NCBI GenBank assembly: GCA_037176705.1
Contig: CM073886.1
Coordinates: forward strand, 92,310,501-92,374,500
Direction of reading: 5' to 3'
Origin: Molossus alvarezi
Taxonomy: Eukaryota; Chordata; Mammalia; Chiroptera; Molossidae
Length of the DNA stretch: 64,000 nucleotides
The notes beneath the pieces were generated by a model that searched no databases, was not told where the DNA came from, and saw only the letters and a program-made list of their open reading frames with translations. A program made the position numbers and the translations under genes. Each line of letters opens with the position of its first letter. Positions within the stretch are counted from its first letter, which is position 1. Shown here piece after piece: positions 1 to 9,417 of this stretch.

Positions 1-1109
1 TATTATGTTCAAGGTTTTGAGAGACACAAGGATAAACTGACAAAGCTTGAACTCAAGGAACACCTAGGCTATGCTTGTTTGTGGTAAGAATGTTCTTACT
101 CACTCCTTACATACCCTTATCCCTCATAACCTTCCAGAATAATTTCACTGTAATCAGAGTTTGTTCATGTCACTAACACAAAAACCACTGCTCCCTTTAC
201 CAACACCCCAATAATTATCATGAATTATGAACCTCTGTGTCAGCTCATTATAAATGCATTGTCTTTGAAAGAAAGGAAAGTCATATACAATATAGACAGA
301 ATCTCCTTATGCCCAAGAAGCTGAGTATTACCAATAAAAAACTTTAATGTGCAATTTGGGCTAGTTCACATGTCAATGTAGACTTATGCTATTACTAAGA
401 AACATAGGCAAAAATTTGATGATAATAATAACACTAATAAATATTTTTAAAACACGAAAATACATCCCAAATGATTTCAGAGAATTCTTGTTTAGAAATA
501 CAGAAAGAGATGCAAACAGAAAGAGATGTAATAAAGCAAAAAAGAACTTAAAGAAATTGACTGTGGGGCCACACTTACAGAAGTTAAAGAACTTCACTAA
601 TTCTTTTCATTATTCTCTGCATTGTCTACATCTCCACAAAGTGAATCACTGTGGTTGGAACTGCTTTCGACTTTCCCACCTCCATTGCTATTTTGTAAAA
701 GTGGGACCGCTGGTAATTTTATCAGCCAGGAAACAAGTCTACGCCATTTTGTGACTTTAATTGAACTGTTTATAATACATAAAGCCACCTTCCCTGCTAT
801 TTTATATCAAGGATGGTTGGAGCTGGCCTATTTAGACATGACAATAACATTCAAGACAGTGGAGGATAAGAATGTCTCATCAACAGCCAATTGGGAGAAC
901 CTACACAGAGTGACTTGGGGACATTGAAGAGGCCAACCTCTGAATATCTATCAAGAAAATAAATGAAAATATTTATCACAGGAAGAACAACTATGGAATT
1001 TTAACACTGTAATCCAGACCTAATTCTCTGAAGCCATGTAGACATTTCTATATAAGACCAGTGAAAACTATCAGAGATATTCTGTCACATGTAGTAGATT
1101 GTATTATAA
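1..1109. other. Low-copy DNA, no gene recognised
   Basis: AT-rich sequence with no repeat I recognise. The open frames here are short. The one at 386-754 (+) has no recognisable domain. The overlapping minus-strand frame at 597-788 ends in an acidic, Ser/Asn-rich stretch that could be the C-terminus of a decayed gene copy, but I cannot name it. Confidence 0.5.
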
Positions 1110-1380
1110 ACTATTATCTTGCACTGGCCAGTTTTAATCAGTGGTTAGAACATTGGCCCATAGACCAAAAAGTCTTGGGTTCGATTCCAGTCAAGGACAC
1201 ATACTTTGGTTTCAGTTTGGTCCCTGGTCCCAGTCGGGGTCCTGTGGGAGGCAACCAATCAATGTGTCTCTCTCACCTTGATGTTTCTCTTCCCCTCTCT
1301 CCCTCTCCCCCCCACATCTGAAAATAAATGGAAAAATATCCTCAAGTGAGGATTTAAAAAAATTTTTTTTACTATTATCT
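1110..1380 (+). mobile_element. Ves SINE, older subfamily, with target duplication
   Basis: tRNA-derived SINE. The head gcactggccagtttt lies at 1121, the B-box-like ggttcgattcc follows, then a CT-rich 3' part, then cctcaagtgaggatt and an A/T-rich tail. The direct repeat actattatct flanks it at 1110-1119 and 1371-1380, which fixes the insertion as 1121-1370. The 3' part reads gtgtctctctcacc and tctgaaaataaatgg, placing it in the older of two main groups in this window. Confidence 0.93.
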
Positions 1381-2180
1381 CTATTTAGTTCAAAACTAAA
1401 AAAAAAAAAAGAAAGAAAGAAAGCACACTTCACTGAAATCAGAGTAGAAGAACTAAAAATATAAATCCTAAAGAAAAAAATAGAATGAGAGAGTAGATAA
1501 TAGGAAGAGAGGTCACCAAAATTTTTTGTAAGATGGGAAATGGACAAAGAATAATGGACTCAGGTGAAACTGGACTGCCTGCCGTTGTGCGTTAGGAGAA
1601 GAAAGCCGATGCGCCCTGCAGAATCTCAGGGAAGCTCAGAACTTACAAGCATACAGAAGCCAAGGCTGACACAACGGGCTGGTTCCAGATATTTGGAAGT
1701 CTGGTTAGATTCAAGATCCCCTCAACCACTACAAGGCAAGAAGCAACTATTCCTCCCCTACTCCTGAGGAATTGGGTAGATTTGGATCTGGAGAGCTGAA
1801 CTGTGGAGTTTCTAGATTCAGAGAGAACAGGTACAGGTGAGTATAGGGCTGAGGCTCCTACTGATGAGAGAAAGAATATATGAAGGTATACATAATGAAT
1901 GACGAGGCCACCCCACTTTGCCCACCACCAGCCATCTTCCTTCACCCAGTTCCAGGGACACTGGTGGCCAGACAAGAGATTAAAAGGTACTTTTTTAGAA
2001 AAGTATTGATGTCCCCAGAGAGAAGTTCTATATTTGAAGGGTCTTTCCACCAAAAGTCAAGCTAATCATCTGAACTCTCTATTAGAAAGTCTGTTAATTA
2101 ATAAATTGTCTAAACTCACAAAACTTCTAAAACCCTTACTGTCTTAAATATGAACAATGGAAAAGAAAAATACATTTGGG
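1381..2180. other. Low-copy or unrecognised old repeat DNA
   Basis: Begins with a short A-run and GAAA repeats (1399-1421). The rest (about 1540-2070) is somewhat GC-richer than its surroundings and carries short open frames on both strands with no recognised domain. Together with the next segment it could be the 5' part of an old L1/HAL1 copy, but I cannot support that by motif. Confidence 0.35.
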
Positions 2181-2572
2181 GAGAAAGAAATAAAAAGTTT
2201 TCAACATGAAAGACAGAGCAAAATAGACAGAGGAAACATTAAGAAAATTAGAAATACAAAAGAGAGCAAAAGATTTCATAGTCTTGTCATTAATATCCTC
2301 AGAGAGATGATAAAATAAGAGAAAAGAATAAAATGCTACTGAATAGGAAAATCAGAGAATATGAAAGAGACTTTGGAGATTAGATATGTGATAATATTTA
2401 AATTGAGCTTAATATTGGAAGGGTTGGACGACAAGTCAAGTAAATCTAACAAAAGATTAACAAAGGCAAAAAGATGCACAATACGAAAAACAAAGTGGGA
2501 AGAAATGATGAAAGAAAAGTTATCAGAACTGAAGCCCTTGAATATTCTTGTCCGTATTGTTAAGTAGGCATG
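2180..2572 (+). mobile_element. Probable old L1/HAL1 ORF1 fragment
   Basis: A purine-rich, Lys/Glu-coding sequence (agaggaaacattaagaaaatt, then gggaagaaatgatgaaag and cagaactgaag) resembles the coiled-coil and start of the RNA-binding part of mammalian L1 ORF1 (HAL1/L1M type) in base composition and word order. The reading frame is broken. An unrelated A-rich sequence is the main alternative. Confidence 0.4.
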
Positions 2573-2676
2573 AATCATTCATTCTCATTCCTGAATAGTA
2601 TCTCATTTCTACGATTTTATTTTTTAACTTATATTCAGGCAGAACTTAAATGTTCTCATGTATATCTCCTTTCAAA

Positions 2677-2678
<2 letters not shown>

Positions 2679-2713
<35 letters not shown>
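2679..2713. repeat. (TG)n microsatellite
   Basis: About 17 uninterrupted TG units, a common mammalian dinucleotide repeat with Z-DNA potential. No SINE tail lies beside it. Confidence 0.97.
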
Positions 2714-2714
<1 letters not shown>

Positions 2715-3517
2715 CAAATCATCACTATGTACATTTTAAATATCTTACAATTTTGTCAATTATACCTCAATAAATCTGGAAGAAGTTACTGCAAAAAAGG
2801 AAATAAGCAAGTCATCCAATGCATAGTTTAAGCTATTATAAATCATTTCCGTCAGTTTGTTCTAAGTAAAACTTTTAACAGTAATAACTGAAGCTTTCTT
2901 TTGGTTCTTTTAGCCCTTTTATCATGGTATTTAGGGAAACGTTTTCATCAAGTCTTGTTTTAACAATGTAGTTAATGGAAAATATTTTAGTGAGGTTTTA
3001 CCACTAGTTGTAAAGCAATGCAGATAAGGTGATAATGAAAACATGTGAACTGCCAATAGAGCACAAGGGATAGAAATGAAAAAAAAGGAAGGTATTTTAA
3101 GAAAGAAGTTGCAAACTTCTGAACACAGTATCCAAAGCTGTTTAAGATCTTGCCCTACCTACCTTTTCTGTTCATCTTCTGCTACTTAGATTTCTCTGCT
3201 CCAGTCAAATTGATCCAGTCATTCCAGGTATAACTCCCATTCCTTCAGCTTTTTATCTTTTCCTCTTCTTTTTCTCCATCTAAAAAAAAAGAGAGAGAGA
3301 GAAAGAAATGGAAAGAACATTTTTTCTTTTTTTAATTTTAATAGTGACATAATTGCAGGTGTCTCTCTTTTCCCCACCCTTTGGCCACCTCTTGCTGCCT
3401 GGTTAACCATATCTATTTATACTTCATGGAGAATTTCAAATGCTATTTTCCAAATGATGGTTTTTCTACACACTCTTTTCCACAATGAGCCCTCCTGTGC
3501 TATTTGTTGTCATAGGC
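2714..3517. other. Low-copy DNA
   Basis: AT-rich with short polypyrimidine runs (about 3250-3345) and no recognised gene or repeat family. Confidence 0.5.
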
Positions 3518-3936
3518 CAGTGTTTCTCAAAAATGGCTGACAATCAGCCTGCTAGTGTGGCTCAGTGGTTGAGCATCGACCCATGCACCAAAAGGTTGCT
3601 GGTTCGATTCCTGGTCAGGACACATTCCCAGGCTGTGGGCTCAATCCCCAGTGGGGGGCATGCAGGAGGCAGCTAATCGATGTTCTTGCTCATCAATGTT
3701 TCTATTTCCCCCTCCCTCTCCCTTCTTCTCTCTCTAAAAATCAATATAAAAAAAATTAAAAACAAAATATAGCTGACTGGAGTCACCTTGTGAGCTTTTA
3801 CAAAACACAGGTCCCTGAAGCCAATCACCATCTGGTTAAAATCTGTATTTAAATTTTTATAAAGGAAATAAAAAAGAAAGGAGGGAAGAAGAACCTTTTC
3901 TGATGCCCCTGATAACAGTTACACTTGGGACCCACT
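3518..3936 (+). mobile_element. MER5-like hAT MITE split by a Ves SINE
   Basis: The left end cagtgtttctcaaaaatgg (3518) and the right end gggacccactg (to 3936) match the inverted ends of MER5-type (hAT-Charlie) non-autonomous elements. The interior agtcaccttgtgagcttttac also fits. A Ves SINE (3546-3762) interrupts it, with an imperfect duplication, atggctgac before and atagctgac after. Confidence 0.72.
3546..3762 (+). mobile_element. Ves SINE, 'GTGTGGCTCAGTGGTTGAGC' type
   Basis: The head gcctgctagtgtggctcag is followed by gagcatcgacccatgc and ggttcgattcctgg, then a CT-rich stretch ending ctaaaaatcaatataaaa. This second Ves type differs throughout from the GCCCTGGCCGG type: it reads gagcatcgac where the other reads gagcgtcggc, and it ends in aaaatcaataaa. 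It sits inside a MER5-like element and is therefore younger than it. Confidence 0.92.
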
Positions 3937-3949
3937 GGTCAAAGCTAAC

Positions 3950-4095
3950 TATTCATTAATTAGCATCTGCTATTTGTAATTAATGTCAACCTATCTTATC
4001 TTCTTCGCTACATTGTAAGTCCCATGAGTTCAGAGCCCATTTCTCAATATAGCATCTTCTGTATAGGAGTTATTTTCTTAAAGTACCAATTCAGT
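3950..4095 (+). repeat. L2-like 3' fragment
   Basis: The order 'ttcgctacattgtaagtcccatgag ... agagcccattt' matches the L2 3' region (a word similar to 'attgtaagctccatgagggcag'). It is old and diverged, so only the order of words supports it. Confidence 0.5.
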
Positions 4096-4980
4096 GGTGA
4101 TTGCTAAGCAAAAAGTTGTCTCTTTTCATTGATGACCACAGTTGCTGGGCATAAATATAATAAGGCTTTCGAACTGACATGAAAGGGAGACATGGTCTCC
4201 ATTACATAGAGAATTCCTCTACCCCTTTGTTTTCTGTGGGAGCCAGGAACATGGAGTGTTGTGTGTGGCTGGACATGATGGCATTTTATTTCTCCTTCTG
4301 GTATATTCACCTGTCCAGAGCTCGAAAGTGACTGTCTCAACTTAACGTGCTTCTGTACCTTTACTTTTGCTTCAGATTTCTATGTAACAAGAGATCTGTC
4401 ATAATTAAAATCCCTTGCATTTTAAGAAACAAGAAGAACATGAGAGCCTATGAATTTTAATATAAATGCAAATTTAAGTGCAAGTGTGAACATAACACAC
4501 ACAGATCCAAAGTGCTTTTCCTCTTAGGGCCTAATCAGAACCACCCTTTTCAAAGTGTTCCCACCGACATAAATCTCAGTCCTAGCTAAATGAAACATAT
4601 TGGATTATTTGATGCAAACCAAGATTTGAATCAGTTTTCCATTTTAATAAGTAGAAACAACTAATTCAAGTCTTGTTGTCAAATCCAAAATGCACTTTTT
4701 GCAGACAAGAAGCAGAATTTCTTTAAGAAAAAGAAAAATATTTCCTTGGGCATCTTTTTTTTAATAGCTCATGTTTTAAATAGAAAGGCAGTAATACCTT
4801 AAAGTTGAAGTGTTACTTCTTAATGTATTCTAAAGTCTTATAATGCTTGGATGAATATATTGACTAGTTCCTTGTGCTTTAATTATTTCCCTTTTATAAA
4901 AGGCTAACCCCTTGAAACTGGAAGCATAAATAATTAGAAAACATGCCCATGTATGTGAATTATCTATAGTCTCAAAATGC
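4096..4980. other. Low-copy DNA
   Basis: AT-rich with no recognised gene. The 78-residue minus-strand frame at 4104-4340 shows no domain. Confidence 0.5.
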
Positions 4981-5213
4981 AAAAATACCCAAGTCAGCCC
5001 TGGCCGGTTTGACTCAGTGGTTAGAATGTAGGCCTGTGGACCAAAAACTGTGGGTTTGATTCTGGTCAAGGGTTTGTGCCTCAGTTGCAGTTCAATCCTC
5101 AGCCCTGGAAGGCAACAAATCTCTCTCTCTCCCTCCCCCTTCCACCCCCTCTATCTGAAAAATCAATGGAAAAGTATCCTCAGGTGAGGATTAAAAAAAA
5201 TACCCAAGTCAGC
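4981..5213 (+). mobile_element. Ves SINE, older subfamily, with target duplication
   Basis: Head gccctggccggtttgactcag at 4997, tail cctcaggtgaggattaaaa. The direct repeat aaatacccaagtcag occurs before (to about 4997) and after (about 5198-5212). The internal region is shortened, with part of the CCCCAGTCGGGG segment missing. Confidence 0.93.
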
Positions 5214-5492
5214 ATTTGCTGTCCATGGTTCTTACTTTTTTTTATTATATACTTTTTTGTTTTTTATATGAACATATTTACTGCCCAGTTTTTTCTTGTG
5301 GCTGATGGGAAAAGATGCTACAGATCACCCTTAGTATACTATATTTTGTGGAACTTTCCATTTGTGAATCTCTTGTGAGGAGTTTTATATATTGGACAAT
5401 ATATAAAAATGATGGTCTAGAAATAATAACATTTTTTAAGGCAAGCTGAGAATCATCTCATTAGAATTCAGTAAGATTTCACAACAACAGAT

Positions 5493-5766
5493 TACACATG
5501 TGTCTTTTTTTTTTTAATCCTCACCCAAGGACATTTTTGCATTTATCTTCAGATAGAGCAAGAGGGAGAAAGGGAGGAAGAGAGAGAGAAAAACATCAAT
5601 GTGAGAGACACATCAAGTGTTTGCTACCCACATGATCCTAACCGGGGCCGGGGACAAACTGCAACCAAGGTACATGCCCTTAGTGGGAACCAAACCTGGG
5701 CCTCTCTGGTCTGTGGGCCGATGCTCTAACCACTGAGCCAAACCAGCCAGGGCTACACATGTGTCT
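5493..5766 (-). mobile_element. Ves SINE, older subfamily, antisense
   Basis: Begins with poly-T and atcctcacccaagg, then ttatcttcagatagagc, and ends with gagccaaaccagccagggc, the reverse of the Ves head. The 13 bp repeat tacacatgtgtct flanks it at 5493-5505 and 5754-5766. Confidence 0.95.
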
Positions 5767-6379
5767 TAATGCCCCCACCATCCAGCTTGTGGCAAGTAGC
5801 TATTCAATACTGGCTGGAAGAATGAAGACTTAATGATTTACTTTCTTGTGACAAAAATCAGCTTGTTTTACATTTCTATTTGAGGTCATACTTAAGGATG
5901 ATGTCCTTTTGTGTATCAAGTCCCTCTTCCTTTACCCCAGAGATGTGTCATTATAGGGAGAGACACACAAGTTAACTGTTTATGCCTAAAGGACCTTCCT
6001 TGAAAAGAAAGGAGGAAGAGAAATAACCAATGATAAATAATAATGAGCCACTGGAAGTGAGAGCATTTCAATGGGCATGGTTACATTTGTGATTTGCCTT
6101 TGGAAAGTAACTAATCTTTGCATCATGGAATTTTACTTACAGGTAGTAGATTAACAACCCAATAGGAATAATGTACTGAGGGTCTTTTTCTGCCAATAAT
6201 TATTAGGAGCATTACATAAATCTTTCATACAGATTCTGTTTTAAAAGAATAGTATCATTGCCTGATCACAGCAAACTCTTTCAGATGAGAAACTTAGGTA
6301 TTAAAGAAATTTGAATGACATATGTAGAAAATTGGTAGCAAAAGCATAGCCACTCCTCTTAGCTCTAGTCTTTCCCATA
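5767..6379. other. Low-copy DNA with weak MIR/L2-like traces
   Basis: Just after the SINE, gtggcaagtagctattcaat resembles an L2 end. At 6150-6340 the words attattaggagcattacata and tcagatgagaaacttagg suggest an antisense MIR. Both are too diverged for firm calls. Confidence 0.4.
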
Positions 6380-6605
6380 AGCTCTGGTACAGTAGAGTGT
6401 AGTATGCAAGGAGCTCATACTACAGTTACCTAGAATGTACATCCCAGCTCTGTGGCTTACTGAATTATACCATTGAGCATATTGTTTAAACTTGTTTATA
6501 TAATACTTTGTCCTGGCACTGTTATGTTTCAAGATGTATGAGGCACTCAGTTCAGGATCCTACATATGGCAAACATTAAATCATGACCACTGTTATTTAT
6601 GATTC
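6380..6605 (+). repeat. MIR SINE, old
   Basis: The order 'cagctctgtggcttact ... ttgagcatattgtttaaactt ... cctggcactgtt ... ggcaaacattaaatcatgac' follows the MIR core and 3' layout. It is heavily diverged, as expected of a pan-mammalian element. Confidence 0.6.
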
Positions 6606-7073
6606 TGGATTATACATTTCTGTGCATATCAAGAAAGAGTCTATTAAGAGTCCATTATGCTCTATGTGCATTTTCAGAGTTTCCAGCCATCCTAGCCAGA
6701 GCAGAGTAAAACAGAAATCTGGGACTTGTCTACCGGCAGCCAATTTCTCTACGGCCAGTAGCATCTGAAGTGAATTGGCATGACAGATTTGCCCAAAAGA
6801 GTCCAAGGTGTCTAACTTTACCAGTAACAGTTCTTATGTTGGGGGGTTTAAGAGGACAAATTTTAGAGGTAATCAGAAGTTGGTGACAGCTGACATATCT
6901 CAAATACATACCTAGAGGGGTCAGTACACAGAAACCAGTGGCAACAGCAACCACAAGTAAACCAGAAGCCATGAAAGAGAGTATTTAATTAGTATTTAAT
7001 TATCTTGAACAACCTCTGATCATTAAGGCCTGAAGCAGTTTAATTGATCCAGAGTATATTTAGTATTAAAATA
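6606..7073. other. Low-copy DNA
   Basis: No recognised repeat or gene. Overlapping short frames on both strands (6583-6972) show no domain. Confidence 0.5.
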
Positions 7074-7281
7074 TGCCCTGGCCATTTTGGCTCAGCAGTT
7101 AGAGTGTGGGACCAAAAAGTCATGGGTTTGATTCCCAGTCAAGGGCATGTACTTGGGTTGCAGGTTTGAGCCCCAGCCCCAGTCGGGGTCATTCAGGAGG
7201 CAGCCAATTGATGTGTCTCTCTCACATTGATGTTTCTCACTCTCTCTCCCTCCTTTCCACTCTATCTTAAAAATTAAATGA
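7074..7281 (+). mobile_element. Ves SINE, older subfamily
   Basis: Starts gccctggccattttggctcag, then gggtttgattcccagtcaag, ccccagtcggggtc, gtgtctctctcacattgatg and a CT-rich end, finishing cttaaaaattaaatg. It lacks the terminal gaggattaaa segment, and I saw no clear target duplication. Confidence 0.9.
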
Positions 7282-7974
7282 AGGGCCAGGGGACCGAGTG
7301 AACATAGTTGATAAACAACCTAACTACTATATTGAAGCATATTCCCCAACCTGAGAAGAATACAAGGAGGGATATGATGTCTATATGATTGTTTAAGCAG
7401 AAAAGAGAGTTAGTAAATAAGGGAATACATGAACTTTCCCTCAGAAAAAAGCACATCTTTTTCTAGAATTATGTGTTTATGCAATAACTGCAACAACAGT
7501 AAAGAACAATGTAATAGTCAACTAACCACACCAGCCACTTCTATCAGCACAGGACCAATTGACAAATCATTTGCAAAATGTCACAAAAAGCATTTAATTA
7601 AGCGGGTAATGGCTGTTTCTGTTAGCTTTGTCTATAATTATTCTTTATTTCCTTAACATAAACAAATTAGCTTTAATAGTATGTCAGGCAATGTTTCCAG
7701 TCTCCACAGGACTTCTAATTAATCTGCAACTGAAAAGCCTGCAAATCAGAACTGTCCAGAAAACATGCTCAACCCCACACAGCCTCCTTTCTGGTGCTCT
7801 CCTGGCCCCTAAATGAATACTGCTTTCTTCACACTGGGAAAATTTTTCTTTTGTCCTTAAAGGGCAAATTTTACTTTCTAAACACAGATAAAACATGGCG
7901 TCAAGCATGTGGTAGAACTCCAGGACATTATTGTAATTTTGAAAATTTTATGCATGTATTAAAAAATGTCTAGG
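7282..7974. other. Low-copy DNA
   Basis: No recognised repeat or gene. The short overlapping frames at 7429-7908 have no identifiable domain. Confidence 0.5.
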
Positions 7975-9038
7975 TGTAGTCTCTTCAATGAATGGTGTTG
8001 GGAAAATTGGACAGCTACTTGAAAAAAAAATAAAGTTAAACACCAACTTACACCATACACGAGAATAAACTCAAAATGGATAAAAGACTTAAATGTAACA
8101 TGTAAATCCATAAAAATTCTAGAAGAAAATGTAGGCAACAAAATCTCAGACATCATATGCAGCAGAATTTTCACTGATACAACACCTAAGGCAAGAGAAA
8201 CAAAGGAAAAAATGAACACATGGGACCACATCAAACTAAAGCTTCTGCACAGCAAAAGAAACAACCATCAGAACGGAAAGGGATCTCACTATATGGGAGA
8301 CCATAATCACCAATGATGCATCAGATAAGGGGTTAATTTCCAAAATATATAGAGTGCTCATACAACTCCACAAAATGAAGACAAAGAACCCAATTAAAAA
8401 ATGGGCAGAGGAACTTAATAGACACCTCTCCAAAAAGGACATACAAATGGCTAAGAGACATATGAAGAAATGCTCATTACTAATCATCAGAGAGATACAA
8501 ATTAAAAAGACTATGAGGTATCACCTCACACCTGTCAGAATGGCCGCCATCAACAAATCATAAAACAACATGTGTTGGCGAGGGTGTGGAGAAAAGGAGA
8601 CTCTAGTACACTGCTGGTGGGAATTCAGACTGGTGCAGCCACTGTGGAAAACAATATGGTATTACCTCAAAAAATTAAAACATGAACTGCCATTTGACCC
8701 AGTGATCCCACTTCTAAGAATATACCCTAATAAACCTGAAACACCAATCAGAAAGAATATATGTACCCCTATGTTCACAGCAGCACTATTTACAATAGCT
8801 AAGATCTGGAAACAACCCAAGTATCCATCAGTAGATGAGTGGATAAAAAAGCTGTGGTACATGTACACAATGGAATACTATGCAGCTGTAAGAAAGAAAG
8901 ACCTCTTATCTTTTGAGATGGCATGGAAGGACCTGGAGAGTATTATGCTGAGTGAAACAAGCCAAGCAGAGAAAGACAAATATCACATGATCTCACTTAT
9001 TTGTGGAATATAATTAACTAAACAAATTGCTGAACAAA

Positions 9039-9159
9039 ATTAACCCAGAGCCCTGGCCGGTTTGGCTCAGCAGTTGGAGTATCGGCCTATGGACCAGAGA
9101 GTCCCGGGTTTGGTTCCCACTAGGGGCATATACCAAAAAAAAAAAAAATTCACCCAGAG
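9039..9159 (+). mobile_element. Short Ves SINE: tRNA-like part plus A tail only
   Basis: The tRNA-like half of Ves (gccctggccggtttggctcag to ctaggggcatatacc, 9050-9134) is followed directly by 14 A residues, so the CT-rich 3' half is absent. An imperfect duplication, aattaacccagag before and aattcacccagag after, shows a genuine insertion into the L1 3' UTR rather than a later deletion. The end-point and the base change in ctaggggca are shared with the copy at 57789-57901. Confidence 0.88.
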
Positions 9160-9362
9160 ACATAAAGGTGGGGTAGAGATTGACAAGCCTCAGAGGTGTG
9201 GGTGTTGAGGGGAGAAGAGATAAACCACAGAACTTACATGCATGTATGCATGACCAATGAACATAGACAACAAAGCTGGGGATGGGATGGAGGGGAAGGG
9301 GAGGGGAGTGTCAATGGGAGAAAAATGAGAAACATCTGTAACAAAAACCAATTAATAAATAA

Positions 9363-9367
9363 AATGA

Positions 9368-9415
<48 letters not shown>

Positions 9416-9417
9416 GA
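9363..9417. repeat. (GAAA)n microsatellite at the L1 tail
   Basis: About 12 GAAA units directly follow aataaataaaatg of the L1 3' end, so the repeat probably grew from the retrotransposed poly-A tail. Confidence 0.95.

Larger units (their letters stand above)
7975..9417 (+). mobile_element. 5'-truncated L1 LINE (ORF2 C-terminus and 3' UTR)
   Basis: The C-terminal part of L1 ORF2 is readable in the sense strand from about 7975 to 9013. Recognisable stretches include [20 protein letters not shown] (about 8390), FDPVIPLLRIYP (about 8690), CTPMFTAALFTIAKIWKQP and EWIKKLWYMYTMEYYAAV, ending MISLICGI and a stop at 9013. The frame from 8354 to 9013 is broken by one internal stop (8561-8563), and a frameshift lies near 8270. 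The reverse-transcriptase and endonuclease parts are absent. A 3' UTR follows, interrupted by a short Ves at 9050-9148, then a GAAA-repeat tail (9365-9417). The good readability suggests a bat-lineage L1 younger than the one at 41.3 kb. Confidence 0.93.

Noticed and set aside
386..754. 122-codon plus-strand frame as a gene
   Set aside because: Lys/Asn/Leu-rich translation of AT-rich DNA with no domain; the opposite strand holds an overlapping frame.
9363..9417. Direct repeats suggesting a CRISPR-like array here and at other microsatellites
   Set aside because: Simple tandem repeats with no spacers, in a mammalian genome.
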